Positions 44,870-55,697 of a stretch of 64,000 bases of DNA are shown here, piece after piece. How positions within the stretch are numbered: the stretch's first letter is position 1; every line of letters starts with the position of its first letter. The translations under genes were made by a program, and so were the position numbers. This stretch comes from Alphaproteobacteria bacterium (GTDB lineage Bacteria > Pseudomonadota > Alphaproteobacteria > JAOXRX01): assembly GCA_025800285.1 (NCBI GenBank), contig JAOXRX010000059.1, positions 19,368 to 83,367 on the forward strand. Reading direction: 5' to 3'. The notes beneath the pieces are model-generated. The model did not search any database. It saw only the letters and a program-made list of their open reading frames with translations, and was not told the DNA's origin.

Positions 44870-45700
44870 CTAGTCTTTCTCCTCTATTAAAACCGATACA
44901 AACTCTACTTTATTAAAGTTTGTAGCAGGGCTAACTTCTATTCTGCCAGAATCTATATAAGATACTGTCCCAATAAATAAACCAGGCAAGAAAACAGAGC
45001 CATCTCCTGATGTTATAATCCTATCGCCAATGGTTATTTCTGCATTTTCAGGTAAATAATCCAACCTTAAAGTACTACTATTTTGACCAGCTACTATTAC
45101 TCTATCCCTAGTTCTTTCTACGATAGCAGGAACTTTAGAATCAACATCTGTTATTAATAATACATTTGAAAAATCTTTATCTGTCTCTAGAATTCTTCCA
45201 ACTAAACCTCTTGATGACATTACACTTTGATTTTTTTCAAAATTAGAAGACTCTATAACCACATTTCTATGAAATCCTCTAGAGTTATCTATAGCAATTC
45301 TTGAAGATTTAAAATCATAATCAAAACCATCAGAGAACTTTAATAAGTCTTGTAATGATTTATTCTCTGCTTCAAATCTAAGAGCTTTATTTCTCCAAGC
45401 TTGCATAATTGCATTCTCTTCTAAAAGTTTTTTATTTTTTTTATTAAGAGAGGAAACAGTATTAAAATTTAAAAAGAAATCATCTATCGTATTTGTTAAT
45501 GTATTAGCAGAACTAAAAATAGGAGAAAAAGAGTCATAAAGAGCCATTTTTGATTTTTCTAAACTTGTAGATTTTGTAGCCTCTAGGGTTAATAACATAA
45601 TTGATAACAATATACAAATAATCATATAAAGCTCTTTTATAAGACTTGAGCTTAAAGACATTTTTGTAAAATGTAAATTCTGCTTATGATGTTTTCCCAT
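44870..45700 (-). CDS. mreC: Rod-shape determining protein MreC
   Basis: MreC links MreB to PBP2 and RodA. The 276-residue protein has one membrane helix (about 25-45), a coiled coil (about 80-115) and the beta-barrel domain with SSRGLVGRILETDKDFSNVLLITD and VPAIVERTRDRVIVAGQ. It lies 130 bases after mreB, with a hairpin between them. Confidence 0.92.
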   Translation of the reverse strand: MGKHHKQNLHFTKMSLSSSLIKELYMIICILLSIMLLTLEATKSTSLEKSKMALYDSFSPIFSSANTLTNTIDDFFLNFNTVSSLNKKNKKLLEENAIMQAWRNKALRFEAENKSLQDLLKFSDGFDYDFKSSRIAIDNSRGFHRNVVIESSNFEKNQSVMSSRGLVGRILETDKDFSNVLLITDVDSKVPAIVERTRDRVIVAGQNSSTLRLDYLPENAEITIGDRIITSGDGSVFLPGLFIGTVSYIDSGRIEVSPATNFNKVEFVSVLIEEKD

Positions 45701-45782
45701 TTTATTCTCGCATATTGTTTTATACTATTGATTTTATATTAATAATGACATTATGTCAATTTATAGATAATCTAAAGAAAAA

Positions 45783-45812
45783 GCACCATTTTGACATCAT
45801 CAAAATGGCACT
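45783..45812 (-). terminator. Hairpin between mreB and mreC
   Basis: CCATTTTGA and TCAAAATGG form a nine-base-pair stem, extended by partial pairing and followed on the minus strand by a T-run. It probably ends or reduces transcription after mreB, so mreB could be made in excess of mreCD-mrdA. Confidence 0.7.
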
Positions 45813-45830
45813 TTTAAATATAAAAATCTA

Positions 45831-46895
<1,065 letters not shown>

Positions 46896-47013
46896 CTAAA
46901 TTATTATATTAAAAGCCGATTTTTACTTTAAATCACAAATGTAAAAATCCTTTTTTTTCAAATATATATGATAAAACCAACTTTATTCTTATACTAACTC
47001 TTTTTATAAACTA

Positions 47014-47050
47014 AAACGAATCTTTTTTCAAGCAGAAAAAAGATTCGTTT
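47014..47050 (-). terminator. recA terminator
   Basis: A perfect 16-base-pair stem (AAACGAATCTTTTTTC with GAAAAAAGATTCGTTT) around AAGCA lies 24 bases after the recA stop. Confidence 0.88.
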
Positions 47051-47074
47051 CATTAATTTTTTAATTTTAAATTA

Positions 47075-48103
47075 TTATTCTGAAATCTCTTCAGTTTCTA
47101 GTAGCATTGCTTCTGAAACCAAACCTGCATTTTCACGAATTTTATTCTCTACTTCTGCACATATTTCTGGATTGTTCATTAAGAAAACTTTAGCTTTTTC
47201 TCTACCTTGTCCTAATTTTTCTCCATTATATGAGAACCAAGCTCCAGATTTATCAACAATATCACATTGAACACCAAGATCTAGAATTTCTCCCATTTTT
47301 GAGATACCTTCTCCATACATAATATCAAACTCTACATTTCTGAATGGAGGAGCTAATTTATTTTTAACAACTTTAACTTTTGTTTTATTTCCGATAATTT
47401 CATCTTTATCTTTGATAGAACCTATTCTTCTGATATCTAAACGAATTGAAGAGTAGAATTTAAGAGCATTACCACCTGTTGTTGTTTCAGGAGAACCAAA
47501 CATCACACCAATTTTCATACGAATTTGGTTAATGAAAATAACGATTGTTTTTGATTTTGAAACAGATCCTGTTAATTTTCTAAGAGCTTGAGACATCAAT
47601 CTTGCTTGAAGCCCCATATGAGAATCTCCCATTTCGCCTTCCAACTCAGCTTTTGGTACAAGAGCAGCAACACTATCTACAACTAAAACATCTAAAGCTC
47701 CTGAACGAACTAAAGTATCTGTAATTTCTAATGCTTGCTCACCCGCATCTGGCTGAGATATTAATAAATTATCAACATCGACTCCTAATTTATTAGCATA
47801 AGCTGGATCAAGAGCATGTTCTGCATCGATAAATGCACATGTTCCACCAATCTTTTGAGCTTCTGCAATTACATGAAGAGCTAAAGTTGTTTTACCTGAC
47901 GATTCTGGACCGTAAACTTCAATAATTCTACCTCTTGGTAGTCCTCCGATTCCCAAACCTATATCTAGGCCTAAAGATCCAGTTGATACTGTTTCAATAT
48001 CAATTGCTTCTCTATCTCCCAGCTTCATGACAGACCCCTTACCGAAAGCTCTATCAATCTGTGTTAAAGCTGCTTCAAGAGCTTTTGACTTATCTTCTGA
48101 CAT
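47075..48103 (-). CDS. recA: Recombinase RecA
   Basis: RecA catalyses strand exchange and triggers LexA cleavage. The 342-residue protein has Walker [10 protein letters not shown], Walker [13 protein letters not shown], loop L1/L2 region ([36 protein letters not shown]) and an acidic tail. AAAGGAAAA precedes the start. No recognisable GTTC-type LexA box is visible in the 110 bases shared with rodA. Confidence 0.98.
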   Translation of the reverse strand: MSEDKSKALEAALTQIDRAFGKGSVMKLGDREAIDIETVSTGSLGLDIGLGIGGLPRGRIIEVYGPESSGKTTLALHVIAEAQKIGGTCAFIDAEHALDPAYANKLGVDVDNLLISQPDAGEQALEITDTLVRSGALDVLVVDSVAALVPKAELEGEMGDSHMGLQARLMSQALRKLTGSVSKSKTIVIFINQIRMKIGVMFGSPETTTGGNALKFYSSIRLDIRRIGSIKDKDEIIGNKTKVKVVKNKLAPPFRNVEFDIMYGEGISKMGEILDLGVQCDIVDKSGAWFSYNGEKLGQGREKAKVFLMNNPEICAEVENKIRENAGLVSEAMLLETEEISE

Positions 48104-48213
48104 AATATTTTCCTTTTCTTTTTATGAGTTTTTTTACTATTAAATTAATAACACTGATAAAAAAATAAATCAAGCATTTACTTTTATAAAAATACAGTAT
48201 ATATTGAAAAAAT

Positions 48214-49362
48214 ATGTTGATAGATAATCTGAAAAAGAAAAAAACATTTTTTGAAAAATTGAAGCTAATAAATCCTATATTTATTGGCTTAATTGTTTTA
48301 CTTTCGTGCATAGGGTTTACATCCTTATACTCAGCAGCTGGAGGAAATATAAATCCATGGGCTTCTAAACAAATACTGAGATTTTTCTTAGGATTTGCAG
48401 GGATGATGATAATTGCTTTTATGGATTTGAAAACAATATTAAAACTATCATATTTAGCTTATTTTGGCTCTCTTGTTTTATTAGTTCTTGTAGAAATAGT
48501 TGGAGATGTAGGAATGGGAGCTCAAAGATGGATTGACTTAGGCTTCATGAAATTACAACCATCAGAGGTTATGAAAATAGCTCTAATTATGGCTTTAGCA
48601 AGATACTTCAATGCTACAGAAGAAAACTCTATGAAGAGTATTAAATTTTTAATACCTCCTAGCTTAATGATATTATTACCTGTATTGTTAGTTTTAAAGC
48701 AACCAGATTTAGGAACAGCTCTTATATTGGTTGGTCTAGGAGCATCTGTATTCATACTGTGTGGATTATCATATAAACTATTAGGCATTGCTGTTCTATT
48801 AGTTAGTGGCTCTTTGCCCTTTGTATGGAATTATGGATTAAAAGACTATCAAAGAGGGAGAGTATTAACCTTCCTGAATCCAGAAAGAGACCCTCTTGGA
48901 GAAGGATATCATATAATACAATCAAAAATAGCATTTGGCTCTGGAGGACTTTGGGGAAGAGGTTTTCTTAAAGGATCTCAAAGTTATTTAAACTTTTTAC
49001 CAGAAAAGCAAACAGATTTCATCTTCACTTTATTCGCAGAAGAATGGGGATTCGCTGGAGTTTGTTTAGTTATGCTTTTATATACTTTAATACTTATATA
49101 TGGCTTTATAGTAGCACTTAATTGTCAAAATATTTTCGGAAAAATATTAGCAACCGGAATAAATATTAACTTATTCTTGTATATATTTATTAATATAGGA
49201 ATGATTACAGGAATGCTTCCTGTAGTTGGAGTGCCTTTACCTCTATTTTCATACGGGGGAACTGTAATGCTTATAACAATGGCTGGTTTTGGCTTTATAC
49301 TAAACACAGCAATAAACCATGACCAAAGATTAAACTGGAAACCTAAACTTGGAGATTTCTAA
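48214..49362 (+). CDS. rodA: Rod-shape determining protein RodA (SEDS glycosyltransferase)
   Basis: RodA polymerises glycan for lateral wall growth with PBP2. The 382-residue protein has about ten membrane helices and SEDS signatures: QILRFFLGFAGM, AQRWIDLGFMKLQPSEVMKIALI, KQPDLGTALIL, NFLPEKQTDFIFTLFAEEWGF and VPLPLFSYGGT. It is divergent from recA, separate from mrdA. The start lacks a clear ribosome binding site. Confidence 0.95.
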   Translation: MLIDNLKKKKTFFEKLKLINPIFIGLIVLLSCIGFTSLYSAAGGNINPWASKQILRFFLGFAGMMIIAFMDLKTILKLSYLAYFGSLVLLVLVEIVGDVGMGAQRWIDLGFMKLQPSEVMKIALIMALARYFNATEENSMKSIKFLIPPSLMILLPVLLVLKQPDLGTALILVGLGASVFILCGLSYKLLGIAVLLVSGSLPFVWNYGLKDYQRGRVLTFLNPERDPLGEGYHIIQSKIAFGSGGLWGRGFLKGSQSYLNFLPEKQTDFIFTLFAEEWGFAGVCLVMLLYTLILIYGFIVALNCQNIFGKILATGININLFLYIFINIGMITGMLPVVGVPLPLFSYGGTVMLITMAGFGFILNTAINHDQRLNWKPKLGDF

Positions 49363-49404
49363 GAAAATCATATTATTTTTATCAGACTAATTTATTTTAA
49401 TTGT

Positions 49405-49645
49405 CATTATGATTAGCGGAGCGAAGAAGAATCTCACTGTGTTACTGATACCCTCTCTACTATGTCATTCTGAACGGACACACTTGTGTGGTAGTGAAGA
49501 ATCTCATTGTGTTACTGGATGTAAATTAACATTCCACAAGCTCGAAAAGATTCTTCACTTTGTTCAGAATGACCACATAATAAAATAGCATAGTGAAAAG
49601 ATTTTTCGACTCCTTGCAGTCGCTCAAAATGACTAGGAAAAGAAT
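49405..49645. repeat. Repeat field 2: GTCATTCTGA/GAAGAATCTC palindromes
   Basis: The 450-base gap between rodA and nusA has no gene. Two head-to-tail left halves (GTCATTATGA... and GTCATTCTGAACGG..., each with GAAGAATCTCA.TGTGTTACTG) are followed by right halves (GAAAAGATTCTTCACTTTG..CAGAATGAC and GAAAAGATTTTTCGACTCC..CAAAATGAC). The units match repeat field 1. Confidence 0.8.
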
Positions 49646-49688
49646 TCGGATTTTAAAAAATTTTAGATTATTAAAAAGCCCCTAATTA

Positions 49689-49820
49689 AAAAATAGATTA
49701 TAAGCTTATTTTAGGTGAATTATTTTTGAGCGAAGTGTACATAAAAGTACATGAGCGAAAACCCCAGCTTTTAGCTGGGGCTCGAATAATCATATAAAAT
49801 GAACTTATAATCTATTTTTC
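49689..49820. repeat. Long palindromic element, copy C (3' end of nusA)
   Basis: AAAAAATAGATTATAAG and CTTATAATCTATTTTT are terminal arms, continued by TTTTAGGTGAATTATTTTTG opposite AATAATCATATAAAA around GTGTACATAAAAGTACAT. The arms and core match copies A and B of the tmRNA spacer. It carries an extra GC-rich hairpin (CCCCAGCT...AGCTGGGG) and its right arm runs into the nusA stop codon. Confidence 0.78.
49763..49781 (-). terminator. Probable nusA terminator inside copy C
   Basis: CCCCAGCT and AGCTGGGG form an eight-base-pair stem with a three-base loop, followed on the minus strand by TTTT. It lies about 30 bases beyond the nusA stop. Confidence 0.6.
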
Positions 49821-51311
49821 TTCAAACCAAGATTTTCTTGCTTCCATAATAATCTCATTAGCATCTGATAAAGATAATTTATCTTCACCAATGATTTCAA
49901 TAAGCTCATCACCTGCTAAGTCAGCCAAGTCATCTAAAGTTTTAACTCCAGCAGTTCCAAGAGCTACTAAATCTTCTAAATCTAGCTCTTCAACTTCTCT
50001 TAAGCTATCAGCAACATTTAAGTTATTGATTTCTGTATTTAGTTTTTCTTCTTTAGCTTCAAGATAAGCTTTAGCTCTGCTTTGTAGTTCGTTAGCTAGA
50101 GTTTCATCTCCATCTAAGCCTTCAATTTCTAATAACTCTGCAACATCACAGTATGCGATATCTTCTAAGTCAGCAAAATCTTCAGCGATAAGAAGTCTAG
50201 CAAACACATCATCAATATCAAGAGCTTCCATAATTACAGATAGAGCTTTTTCCATTTCTTCTTTTGCTTTTTCTTCTTCTTCAACTTCACTCATTAAGTT
50301 AATTTTAACACCTGTGATTTCAGCTGCTAATCTAACATTTTGACCTCTTCTACCGATAGCTAAGCTTAATTGATCTTCAGAAGCAACTACATCTACTTCA
50401 CCAACTTCTTCATCAACAATAACTTTTGAAATCTTAGCTGGGCTTAATGCTTTAATAATATAGTTAGCTATATCATTTTCCCAAACCATAAGATCAATTT
50501 TCTCACCTTGTAATTCTGTAACTAAAGTTTGAATTCTTGAGCCTCTCATACCTACACAAGCACCAACTGGATCAATTGAGCTATCATTTGAAATAACAGC
50601 AACTTTTGCTCTTGAACCAGCATCTCTAGCAATAGCTTTAATTTCAATAATTCCATCATATATTTCTGGAACTTCTTGTCTTAACAGACCTGCTAAAAAT
50701 TCTGGACAAGTTCTTGATAAGAAAATTTGAGGGCCTTTAATTTCTTCTCTAACATCATAGATATAAGCTCTAACTCTATCACCTGTTTTAAAGTGTTCTC
50801 TTGGGATAGAATCTTCTCTTCTAAGAACAGCTTCCGCTTTTCCTAAATCAACAGTTACATTACCATAATCAACTCTTTTAACAGTTCCGTTAATAATTTC
50901 ACCAACTCTATCTTTATATTCGTTATATTGTTTTGCTCTTTCAGCTTCTCTAACTTTTTGAGTTATAACTTGCTTAGCTGTTTGAGCTGCAATTCTACCA
51001 AATTCAATTGGAGGCAGTTCTTCAGTAATAAAATCTCCAACTTTTGCATCAGCCTTTTCAACTTGAGCTTCCTCTAAAGTTACTTGTTTATCTGGATCTT
51101 CTAAGCTATCGTAGTCAGCAACAACTTCTTGGTAAAGATAAAGTTTAACTTCACCAGTTTTTTCATCAACTTCAGCTCTAACATCATGGTCATGTCCATA
51201 TTTTGTTCTAGTTGCTTTTTGAATAGCTTCTTTCATAGCATTTAAAACATCTTCTTTTTGAATGCCTTTTTCTTTAGCAACAGCTTCTGCTACCATTAAA
51301 ACTTCTCTCAT
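49812..51311 (-). CDS. nusA: Transcription termination/antitermination factor NusA
   Basis: NusA binds RNA polymerase and modulates pausing, termination and antitermination. The 499-residue protein has the N-terminal domain, S1 (VGEIINGTVKRVDYGNVTVDLG), KH1 (DPVGACVGMRGSRIQTLVTEL), KH2 (LAIGRRGQNVRLAAEITG) and acidic C-terminal helix-hairpin-helix repeats (LDDLADLAGDELIEI). The stop of rimP overlaps its start by one base. The following infB gene of the usual operon is absent. Confidence 0.97.
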   Translation of the reverse strand: MREVLMVAEAVAKEKGIQKEDVLNAMKEAIQKATRTKYGHDHDVRAEVDEKTGEVKLYLYQEVVADYDSLEDPDKQVTLEEAQVEKADAKVGDFITEELPPIEFGRIAAQTAKQVITQKVREAERAKQYNEYKDRVGEIINGTVKRVDYGNVTVDLGKAEAVLRREDSIPREHFKTGDRVRAYIYDVREEIKGPQIFLSRTCPEFLAGLLRQEVPEIYDGIIEIKAIARDAGSRAKVAVISNDSSIDPVGACVGMRGSRIQTLVTELQGEKIDLMVWENDIANYIIKALSPAKISKVIVDEEVGEVDVVASEDQLSLAIGRRGQNVRLAAEITGVKINLMSEVEEEEKAKEEMEKALSVIMEALDIDDVFARLLIAEDFADLEDIAYCDVAELLEIEGLDGDETLANELQSRAKAYLEAKEEKLNTEINNLNVADSLREVEELDLEDLVALGTAGVKTLDDLADLAGDELIEIIGEDKLSLSDANEIIMEARKSWFEEK

Positions 51312-51802
51312 TATCTTTTCCCTTTCTTCATTGCTTCTCTAATCATTTCATCTGTAATTATTAGTTTAGCTTTTTTGATATTATCGAAATCGATTTCTAT
51401 TTTTCCTTCAGGCATTTCTAAAGAAACAACATTTTCTTTTGTTCCTAACACAACACCTTTAAATCTTTTTCTACCGCCAACAAGCTCGTGAGCTTCCATT
51501 TTTATAAGAAATCCTTTAAATCTCTCATAATCTTCTATTCTCACAAGAGGTCTATCCATACCTGTTGAACTTACCTCTAATCTATAAGCACTTGATATAA
51601 TATCTTCTACATCAAGAACTGCAGATAGAGATTTAGAAACTTTTTTACAATCTTCTACTGTTACACCCGAACCATCTTTGTTTTCTATCATAATTCTTAA
51701 AACAGACTTATCTTCATTAGCATGAAAATCAGCTAAAACAAATGTATAGCCCAGACCTTTAACAGAAGAAGAAATTACTGAATCAAGTTTACTTTCTGTC
51801 AT
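51311..51802 (-). CDS. rimP: Ribosome maturation factor RimP
   Basis: RimP helps 30S subunit maturation. The 163-residue protein shows the two-domain pattern with TVEDCKKVSKSLSAVLDVED, YRLEVSSTGMDRPLVRIEDYERFKG and a C-terminal SH3-like part (FKGVVLGTKENVVSLEMPEG). AAAGGAGAGAG precedes its ATG, and nusA follows with overlap. Confidence 0.93.
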   Translation of the reverse strand: MTESKLDSVISSSVKGLGYTFVLADFHANEDKSVLRIMIENKDGSGVTVEDCKKVSKSLSAVLDVEDIISSAYRLEVSSTGMDRPLVRIEDYERFKGFLIKMEAHELVGGRKRFKGVVLGTKENVVSLEMPEGKIEIDFDNIKKAKLIITDEMIREAMKKGKR

Positions 51803-51823
51803 TACTCTCTCCTTTTTTATTTT

Positions 51824-51854
51824 AAAAAAGACGGGGTCTTGTTCAGACCCCGTC
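51824..51854 (-). terminator. Terminator between the acetyltransferase gene and rimP
   Basis: GACGGGGTCT and AGACCCCGTC form a ten-base-pair stem followed on the minus strand by T6. It stops transcription from the acetyltransferase gene. Confidence 0.88.
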
Positions 51855-51910
51855 CATTTATAATGAACTGAATATGAGATAATTATATAATATAGTTATA
51901 AATTGTCAAG

Positions 51911-52330
51911 CTATTTATTATTTTTTTTTATAACTACTGCAGGATTTCCCGCCACAACACTATTAGGAGGAACATCTTTAGTAACGACAGAACCTGCTCC
52001 TACGATTGCCCCTTTTCCTATTTTAACTCCCATTAATACTATAGATTGCCAACCTATAAAACAATTATCCTCTATTTCAACTGGGGCAAATTTAGTCTCT
52101 CCACACGATATCTTTGCAGAAGCATCATGAGTTAAAACTGTGCAACCCGTAAGAACACAACCAGCACCTATTTTTATTAAGCTTTTATCAACCTTATCTA
52201 AAAAAGCATTACTATATACATAGCTTCCTTCTCCTATATCAAAACCTTGCATTCTTAACTTCTCTGTATTTCTTGAGACAGCATTCATTCCTTTTAATTT
52301 CATAATTATCATTTTTATTAAAATCTTCAT
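51911..52330 (-). CDS. Left-handed beta-helix O-acetyltransferase
   Basis: The protein of about 139 residues is built of hexapeptide repeats ([62 protein letters not shown]), as in maa/wbbJ/NeuD-type sugar acetyltransferases. It likely modifies a surface polysaccharide. The ATG at 52330 has an AAAGGTG site seven bases before it; an in-frame ATG at 52369 lacks one. A glycosyltransferase gene lies divergently next to it. Confidence 0.82.
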   Translation of the reverse strand: MKILIKMIIMKLKGMNAVSRNTEKLRMQGFDIGEGSYVYSNAFLDKVDKSLIKIGAGCVLTGCTVLTHDASAKISCGETKFAPVEIEDNCFIGWQSIVLMGVKIGKGAIVGAGSVVTKDVPPNSVVAGNPAVVIKKNNK

Positions 52331-52405
52331 AAAAGCACCTTTTTTCTTGTAAAATTTAAAATAAATCATATACTACAAAAAACAATATGTAAAGGGGTTG
52401 TAAGA

Positions 52406-53443
52406 ATGAAAATATTAAGTTGTATGTTTAGTATTAAACAGGGCGGTTTAGAAAAAGTTGCTTTGGACTATGACATCGCTTTTAAAAATATGGGTTTTGA
52501 CTCTACAATATTACTTAATAAAAAATTTGAATCTATAAATGAAATTACAAATAACAGCATATATTCAACAAAGTATAAAAGAGTAATAAACCCATTAACA
52601 TATATCAATATAATTAAATGTATAAATGATGTTAATCCTGATTTAATATTCTTACATGGCAACAGAGCTATAGATTTAGTTTGCAATAAAATGATCAAAT
52701 ATTTTGTCAAAAATAAAAACATTAAATATATCTCTACAACACATAACTATAGAAGCAAAAGATTTAAAAGATTAGATTATTGTTTAGCTATATCCGATGA
52801 TCTTAAAGAGCATTTAATAAAAGAGGGGATATCTTCAAAAAAGATACTTTTATGCCCTAATGCAGTCAAACTTGAACCTATAGACTCAAATTATAAATTT
52901 CACAAAACTCCTGTTTTAGGAGCTTTCGGCAGATTACATAAGGTAAAAGGTTATGATTTATTGATTACAGCATTTTCTGAAATAATAAATAAAGGCATAA
53001 AAGCCAAACTAATAATAGCTGGAGAAGGAACAGAGAGGAACAAGTTGGAAAAACAAATCAAAAAGCTAAATCTAGAGAAACATATAACAATTCACCCTTG
53101 GGTTAAAGATAAGAGAAAATTTTTTAAAAAAATTGATATTTTCTGTTTATCTTCAAGAAGTGAAGGAATGCCTCTTTCTTTATTAGAAGCCATTAGTTTT
53201 TCTAAACCATTTGTTTCCACTGATTGCCCTGGAGCTGTAGAAATATACAATAGAAAAAATGCTGGTATAATAGTAAAAAGAGAGAACGTTAAGCAATTAT
53301 CCGCTGCAATGGAAGAGCTAATCATTAACGAGTCTAAAGCAAAAAACATGTCTAAAAAAGCACATTTAACTTTAAAGAGTTTTTATTCTCAAGAAATAAT
53401 GGAAAAGAATTTAAAGAAAGTAATAAAAGCTGCAACAAAATAA
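52406..53443 (+). CDS. Glycosyltransferase family 4
   Basis: The 345-residue GT-B enzyme has an N-terminal GGLEKVALDYD acceptor-domain motif and a C-terminal donor domain with LGAFGRLHKVKGYDLLI, IIAGEGTERNKLEKQ and the EX7E pattern SSRSEGMPLSLLEAI. It probably adds a sugar in LPS or capsule synthesis; the donor is unknown. AAAGGGG precedes the start. It is convergent with the phage module, whose terminase ends two bases away. Confidence 0.88.
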   Translation: MKILSCMFSIKQGGLEKVALDYDIAFKNMGFDSTILLNKKFESINEITNNSIYSTKYKRVINPLTYINIIKCINDVNPDLIFLHGNRAIDLVCNKMIKYFVKNKNIKYISTTHNYRSKRFKRLDYCLAISDDLKEHLIKEGISSKKILLCPNAVKLEPIDSNYKFHKTPVLGAFGRLHKVKGYDLLITAFSEIINKGIKAKLIIAGEGTERNKLEKQIKKLNLEKHITIHPWVKDKRKFFKKIDIFCLSSRSEGMPLSLLEAISFSKPFVSTDCPGAVEIYNRKNAGIIVKRENVKQLSAAMEELIINESKAKNMSKKAHLTLKSFYSQEIMEKNLKKVIKAATK

Positions 53444-53445
53444 AC

Positions 53446-54927
53446 TTAAACTCTGAAATTGGTTTCTGCAGAGAAGTTTACACCACTTCCTTGCCAATTG
53501 TTATAATTTTTACTAAGTTTATAAGAGCCAATTCTAACAGGTTGAGAATTAATAGCTCTTGCCACAGCATCTAAACCATCATCATGACCTTTATAATTTT
53601 TATCAGGATTCCACTCTCTTAGCTCTGTAGAGAATGCTGTTCGCAACACTCTTTTATGAGCATTTAAAACTCCACCAGCTAACACTGCATCAAATGCTTC
53701 TAAAATCCTTATTTCTTTATTTTTTACAGATACATGTTCTAATACAGAAGTAGAAATATTTTTCATCTCTTTTCTTAATAGTGACGGCAAGAATTTACCT
53801 ATACCATTTGTTTCTATTTCGACAGAAGGTATAAAATATTTGTCTGCGAACTCTTTTACTATTTTACATTGCTGTGTTGCTTCATCTTCATTAGAATTTT
53901 CATCTACTCTGATATATGCTATATCATGGATATAATACTCACCCTTACCATCTGTAAAAACACATGCTACAACAGAGTTATCTCCACCATTACCAAAAGC
54001 AGGGTCCCAACAACAAGAACAACCATATATTTGTTCACCCATAAGAGTAAGAATTGTTCTACCATTTGCTTCTCTATACTCTAATTCATTATCATATACT
54101 TTTAAATTATCAGGATTTAGTCTCCCTTCCGAAACACTTCTAGGCTTTAACATCATCTGTGAATCAAATTTATTTGCTCCAGTTTTTAAACGAACCTTAT
54201 CCATCGCATATAATGGATACTTCTCTTCCCATGCACTTTTACCGTTCTCATCTATTACGGGTACTTCTAGTCTTTTAAAGCCTTTTAAAAATTCTCTATC
54301 CTCTCCAATATCTTTTCTCGGTTCTTTTGCATAAATTGTATAATAATTATGAGGGGTGCCAACATAAAGCTGATAACCATTAGGTGTTAGAATATAATCC
54401 AACTCTGCTAGTTTTTCTCTTAAGTTTTCTCTTTTTCCTGAAGTGTCGCAAGTATTCGGCACCTCAACATCATCACAAATAATAAAATCTGCTCTAGATC
54501 CAGTTATATTTCCGTTTAACCCTCTTGCAATTACAGAGGGATCTCTTAAGGATAAGTCCCTTTTTATTGTGAAGCTTGATGAAGACCACTCTTCTTTTTT
54601 ATTTGGCTTTAAAGATTTTGTCATTGGATGCTTTTCAATTATCCTTTTTACATTTTGAACCATTTTTCTTGCTAGTAATTGCTCTGCTGATAAAACCAAT
54701 ATTCTTGTATTAGGATTTCTATATAAAACCCAAGCACAAAACAATCCTACTATTGTAGATTTCCCACAAGATCTAAAAGCCATTAAAAGAAGCTCTTTAT
54801 CGCCATTATGATATGCTTGACTAAGCCACCTTGCAATTTTAATGTGAACTAAAGGAGTCCCCATACTTTGTAAATTATTCCAAATTATTATAAATAAATC
54901 AAAATCTATTTTCATTATTTCCTCCAC
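53446..54927 (-). CDS. Phage terminase large subunit
   Basis: The motor packages DNA into proheads. The 493-residue protein has Walker A-like LLMAFRSCGKSTIVG near residue 53, Walker B FIICDDVE near 150, and an RNase H-like nuclease with CCWDPAFGNGGDNSVVA near 310 and GHDDGLDAVARA near 460. It is intact. It is the last gene of the phage-like block on the minus strand, after a terminator; portal and capsid genes are not nearby. Confidence 0.9.
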   Translation of the reverse strand: MEEIMKIDFDLFIIIWNNLQSMGTPLVHIKIARWLSQAYHNGDKELLLMAFRSCGKSTIVGLFCAWVLYRNPNTRILVLSAEQLLARKMVQNVKRIIEKHPMTKSLKPNKKEEWSSSSFTIKRDLSLRDPSVIARGLNGNITGSRADFIICDDVEVPNTCDTSGKRENLREKLAELDYILTPNGYQLYVGTPHNYYTIYAKEPRKDIGEDREFLKGFKRLEVPVIDENGKSAWEEKYPLYAMDKVRLKTGANKFDSQMMLKPRSVSEGRLNPDNLKVYDNELEYREANGRTILTLMGEQIYGCSCCWDPAFGNGGDNSVVACVFTDGKGEYYIHDIAYIRVDENSNEDEATQQCKIVKEFADKYFIPSVEIETNGIGKFLPSLLRKEMKNISTSVLEHVSVKNKEIRILEAFDAVLAGGVLNAHKRVLRTAFSTELREWNPDKNYKGHDDGLDAVARAINSQPVRIGSYKLSKNYNNWQGSGVNFSAETNFRV

Positions 54928-54956
54928 AAAAAAACACTCCTAAAAAAGGAGTGTTC
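54926..54956 (-). terminator. Terminator in the phage module, upstream of the terminase gene
   Basis: AACACTCC and GGAGTGTT form a stem with T-run on the minus strand. It ends the transcript of the 95-residue gene. Confidence 0.82.
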
Positions 54957-54975
54957 TTATAAAATATTTTTCCAA

Positions 54976-55254
54976 TTAGTTTAAAGCAGAGGATAGGAAA
55001 ACACTGTCCCCTTCATAAACAACTTTATGTCTGCTAATATTTATTTTTTTAGCAACTTCAGTTTCAGTTAACTTCTCATCAACATTAAATTCAACTTTAA
55101 AAAAACCCTTTCTCCAAAAGTTACTTTTAATACTTTGTTTTAAACTATTTTTTAAAGATTTATTAGATGTTATTTCTGCCTTAATAATACCAGTTTTAAG
55201 CTCTAGAATGATATCACTATCAGCTTTTGACTCTTTGTTTAAATTACCTTCCAT
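54976..55254 (-). CDS. Small phage-region protein of unknown function
   Basis: The product of about 92 residues begins MEGNLNKESKADSDIILELK (an in-frame ATG at 55263 would add MHN) and contains TETEVAKKINISRHKVVYEG. A TGGAGAA site lies at workable distance from either start. The last 30 residues could form a small helix-turn-helix-like pair. No family recognised. Confidence 0.5.
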   Translation of the reverse strand: MEGNLNKESKADSDIILELKTGIIKAEITSNKSLKNSLKQSIKSNFWRKGFFKVEFNVDEKLTETEVAKKINISRHKVVYEGDSVFLSSALN

Positions 55255-55338
55255 ATTATGCATTCTCCATTGTTAAACATTAAAATTTAAAACATAATAT
55301 CATATTTTTACATAGAAATCAATCTGATAGGTGTAAAA

Positions 55339-55473
55339 TTAACTAAAAATACTTTTAGGTCTTGCTTTTGTATCTTTTTTACACTTTAACCCATTGCCCC
55401 AACCTATAGACTTTCTTCTAATTTCTTTGTTTTTTCTATCTTCTTCTACTTTTTTGTTTGTTTTGTTTTCCAT
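55339..55473 (-). CDS. Very small basic phage-region protein
   Basis: A strong AGGAGG site lies four bases from the ATG at 55473, giving a 44-residue protein beginning MENKTNKKVEEDRKNKEIRR and ending KARPKSIFS. It is highly basic. Reading further upstream would run through the terminator hairpin, so the shorter form is preferred. Confidence 0.55.
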   Translation of the reverse strand: MENKTNKKVEEDRKNKEIRRKSIGWGNGLKCKKDTKARPKSIFS

Positions 55474-55493
55474 AATACCTCCTAAAAAACAAA

Positions 55494-55518
55494 AAGACCT
55501 CAATTTACTTGAGGCCTT
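55494..55518 (-). terminator. Terminator in the phage module, upstream of the 44-residue gene
   Basis: AAGACCTCAA and TTGAGGCCTT pair with one mismatch and are followed on the minus strand by TTTTTG and TTTTTT. Confidence 0.75.
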
Positions 55519-55697
55519 AATTAAAAAAAACTCTGACATAATCAGAGCTATTAAAATAATTCATTGAATAAAAAAATTAATGCCCTCTTTTACAAAGAAA
55601 GCCACCACCAATTTGCATTTAATACAAAACTTCTCATTTTTTATTCCTTATTTAAATTACTTGTAGTATGGTATCACAAAAATGCATAATGTCAATA

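Noticed and set aside
48104..48213. LexA box in the recA promoter
   Set aside because: No GTTC or GAAC half-sites are present in the shared recA/rodA region; only AT-rich sequence.
52406..53443. Glycosyltransferase as cargo of the phage module
   Set aside because: It is on the opposite strand, has its own start region, and pairs with the acetyltransferase as a surface-polysaccharide locus.
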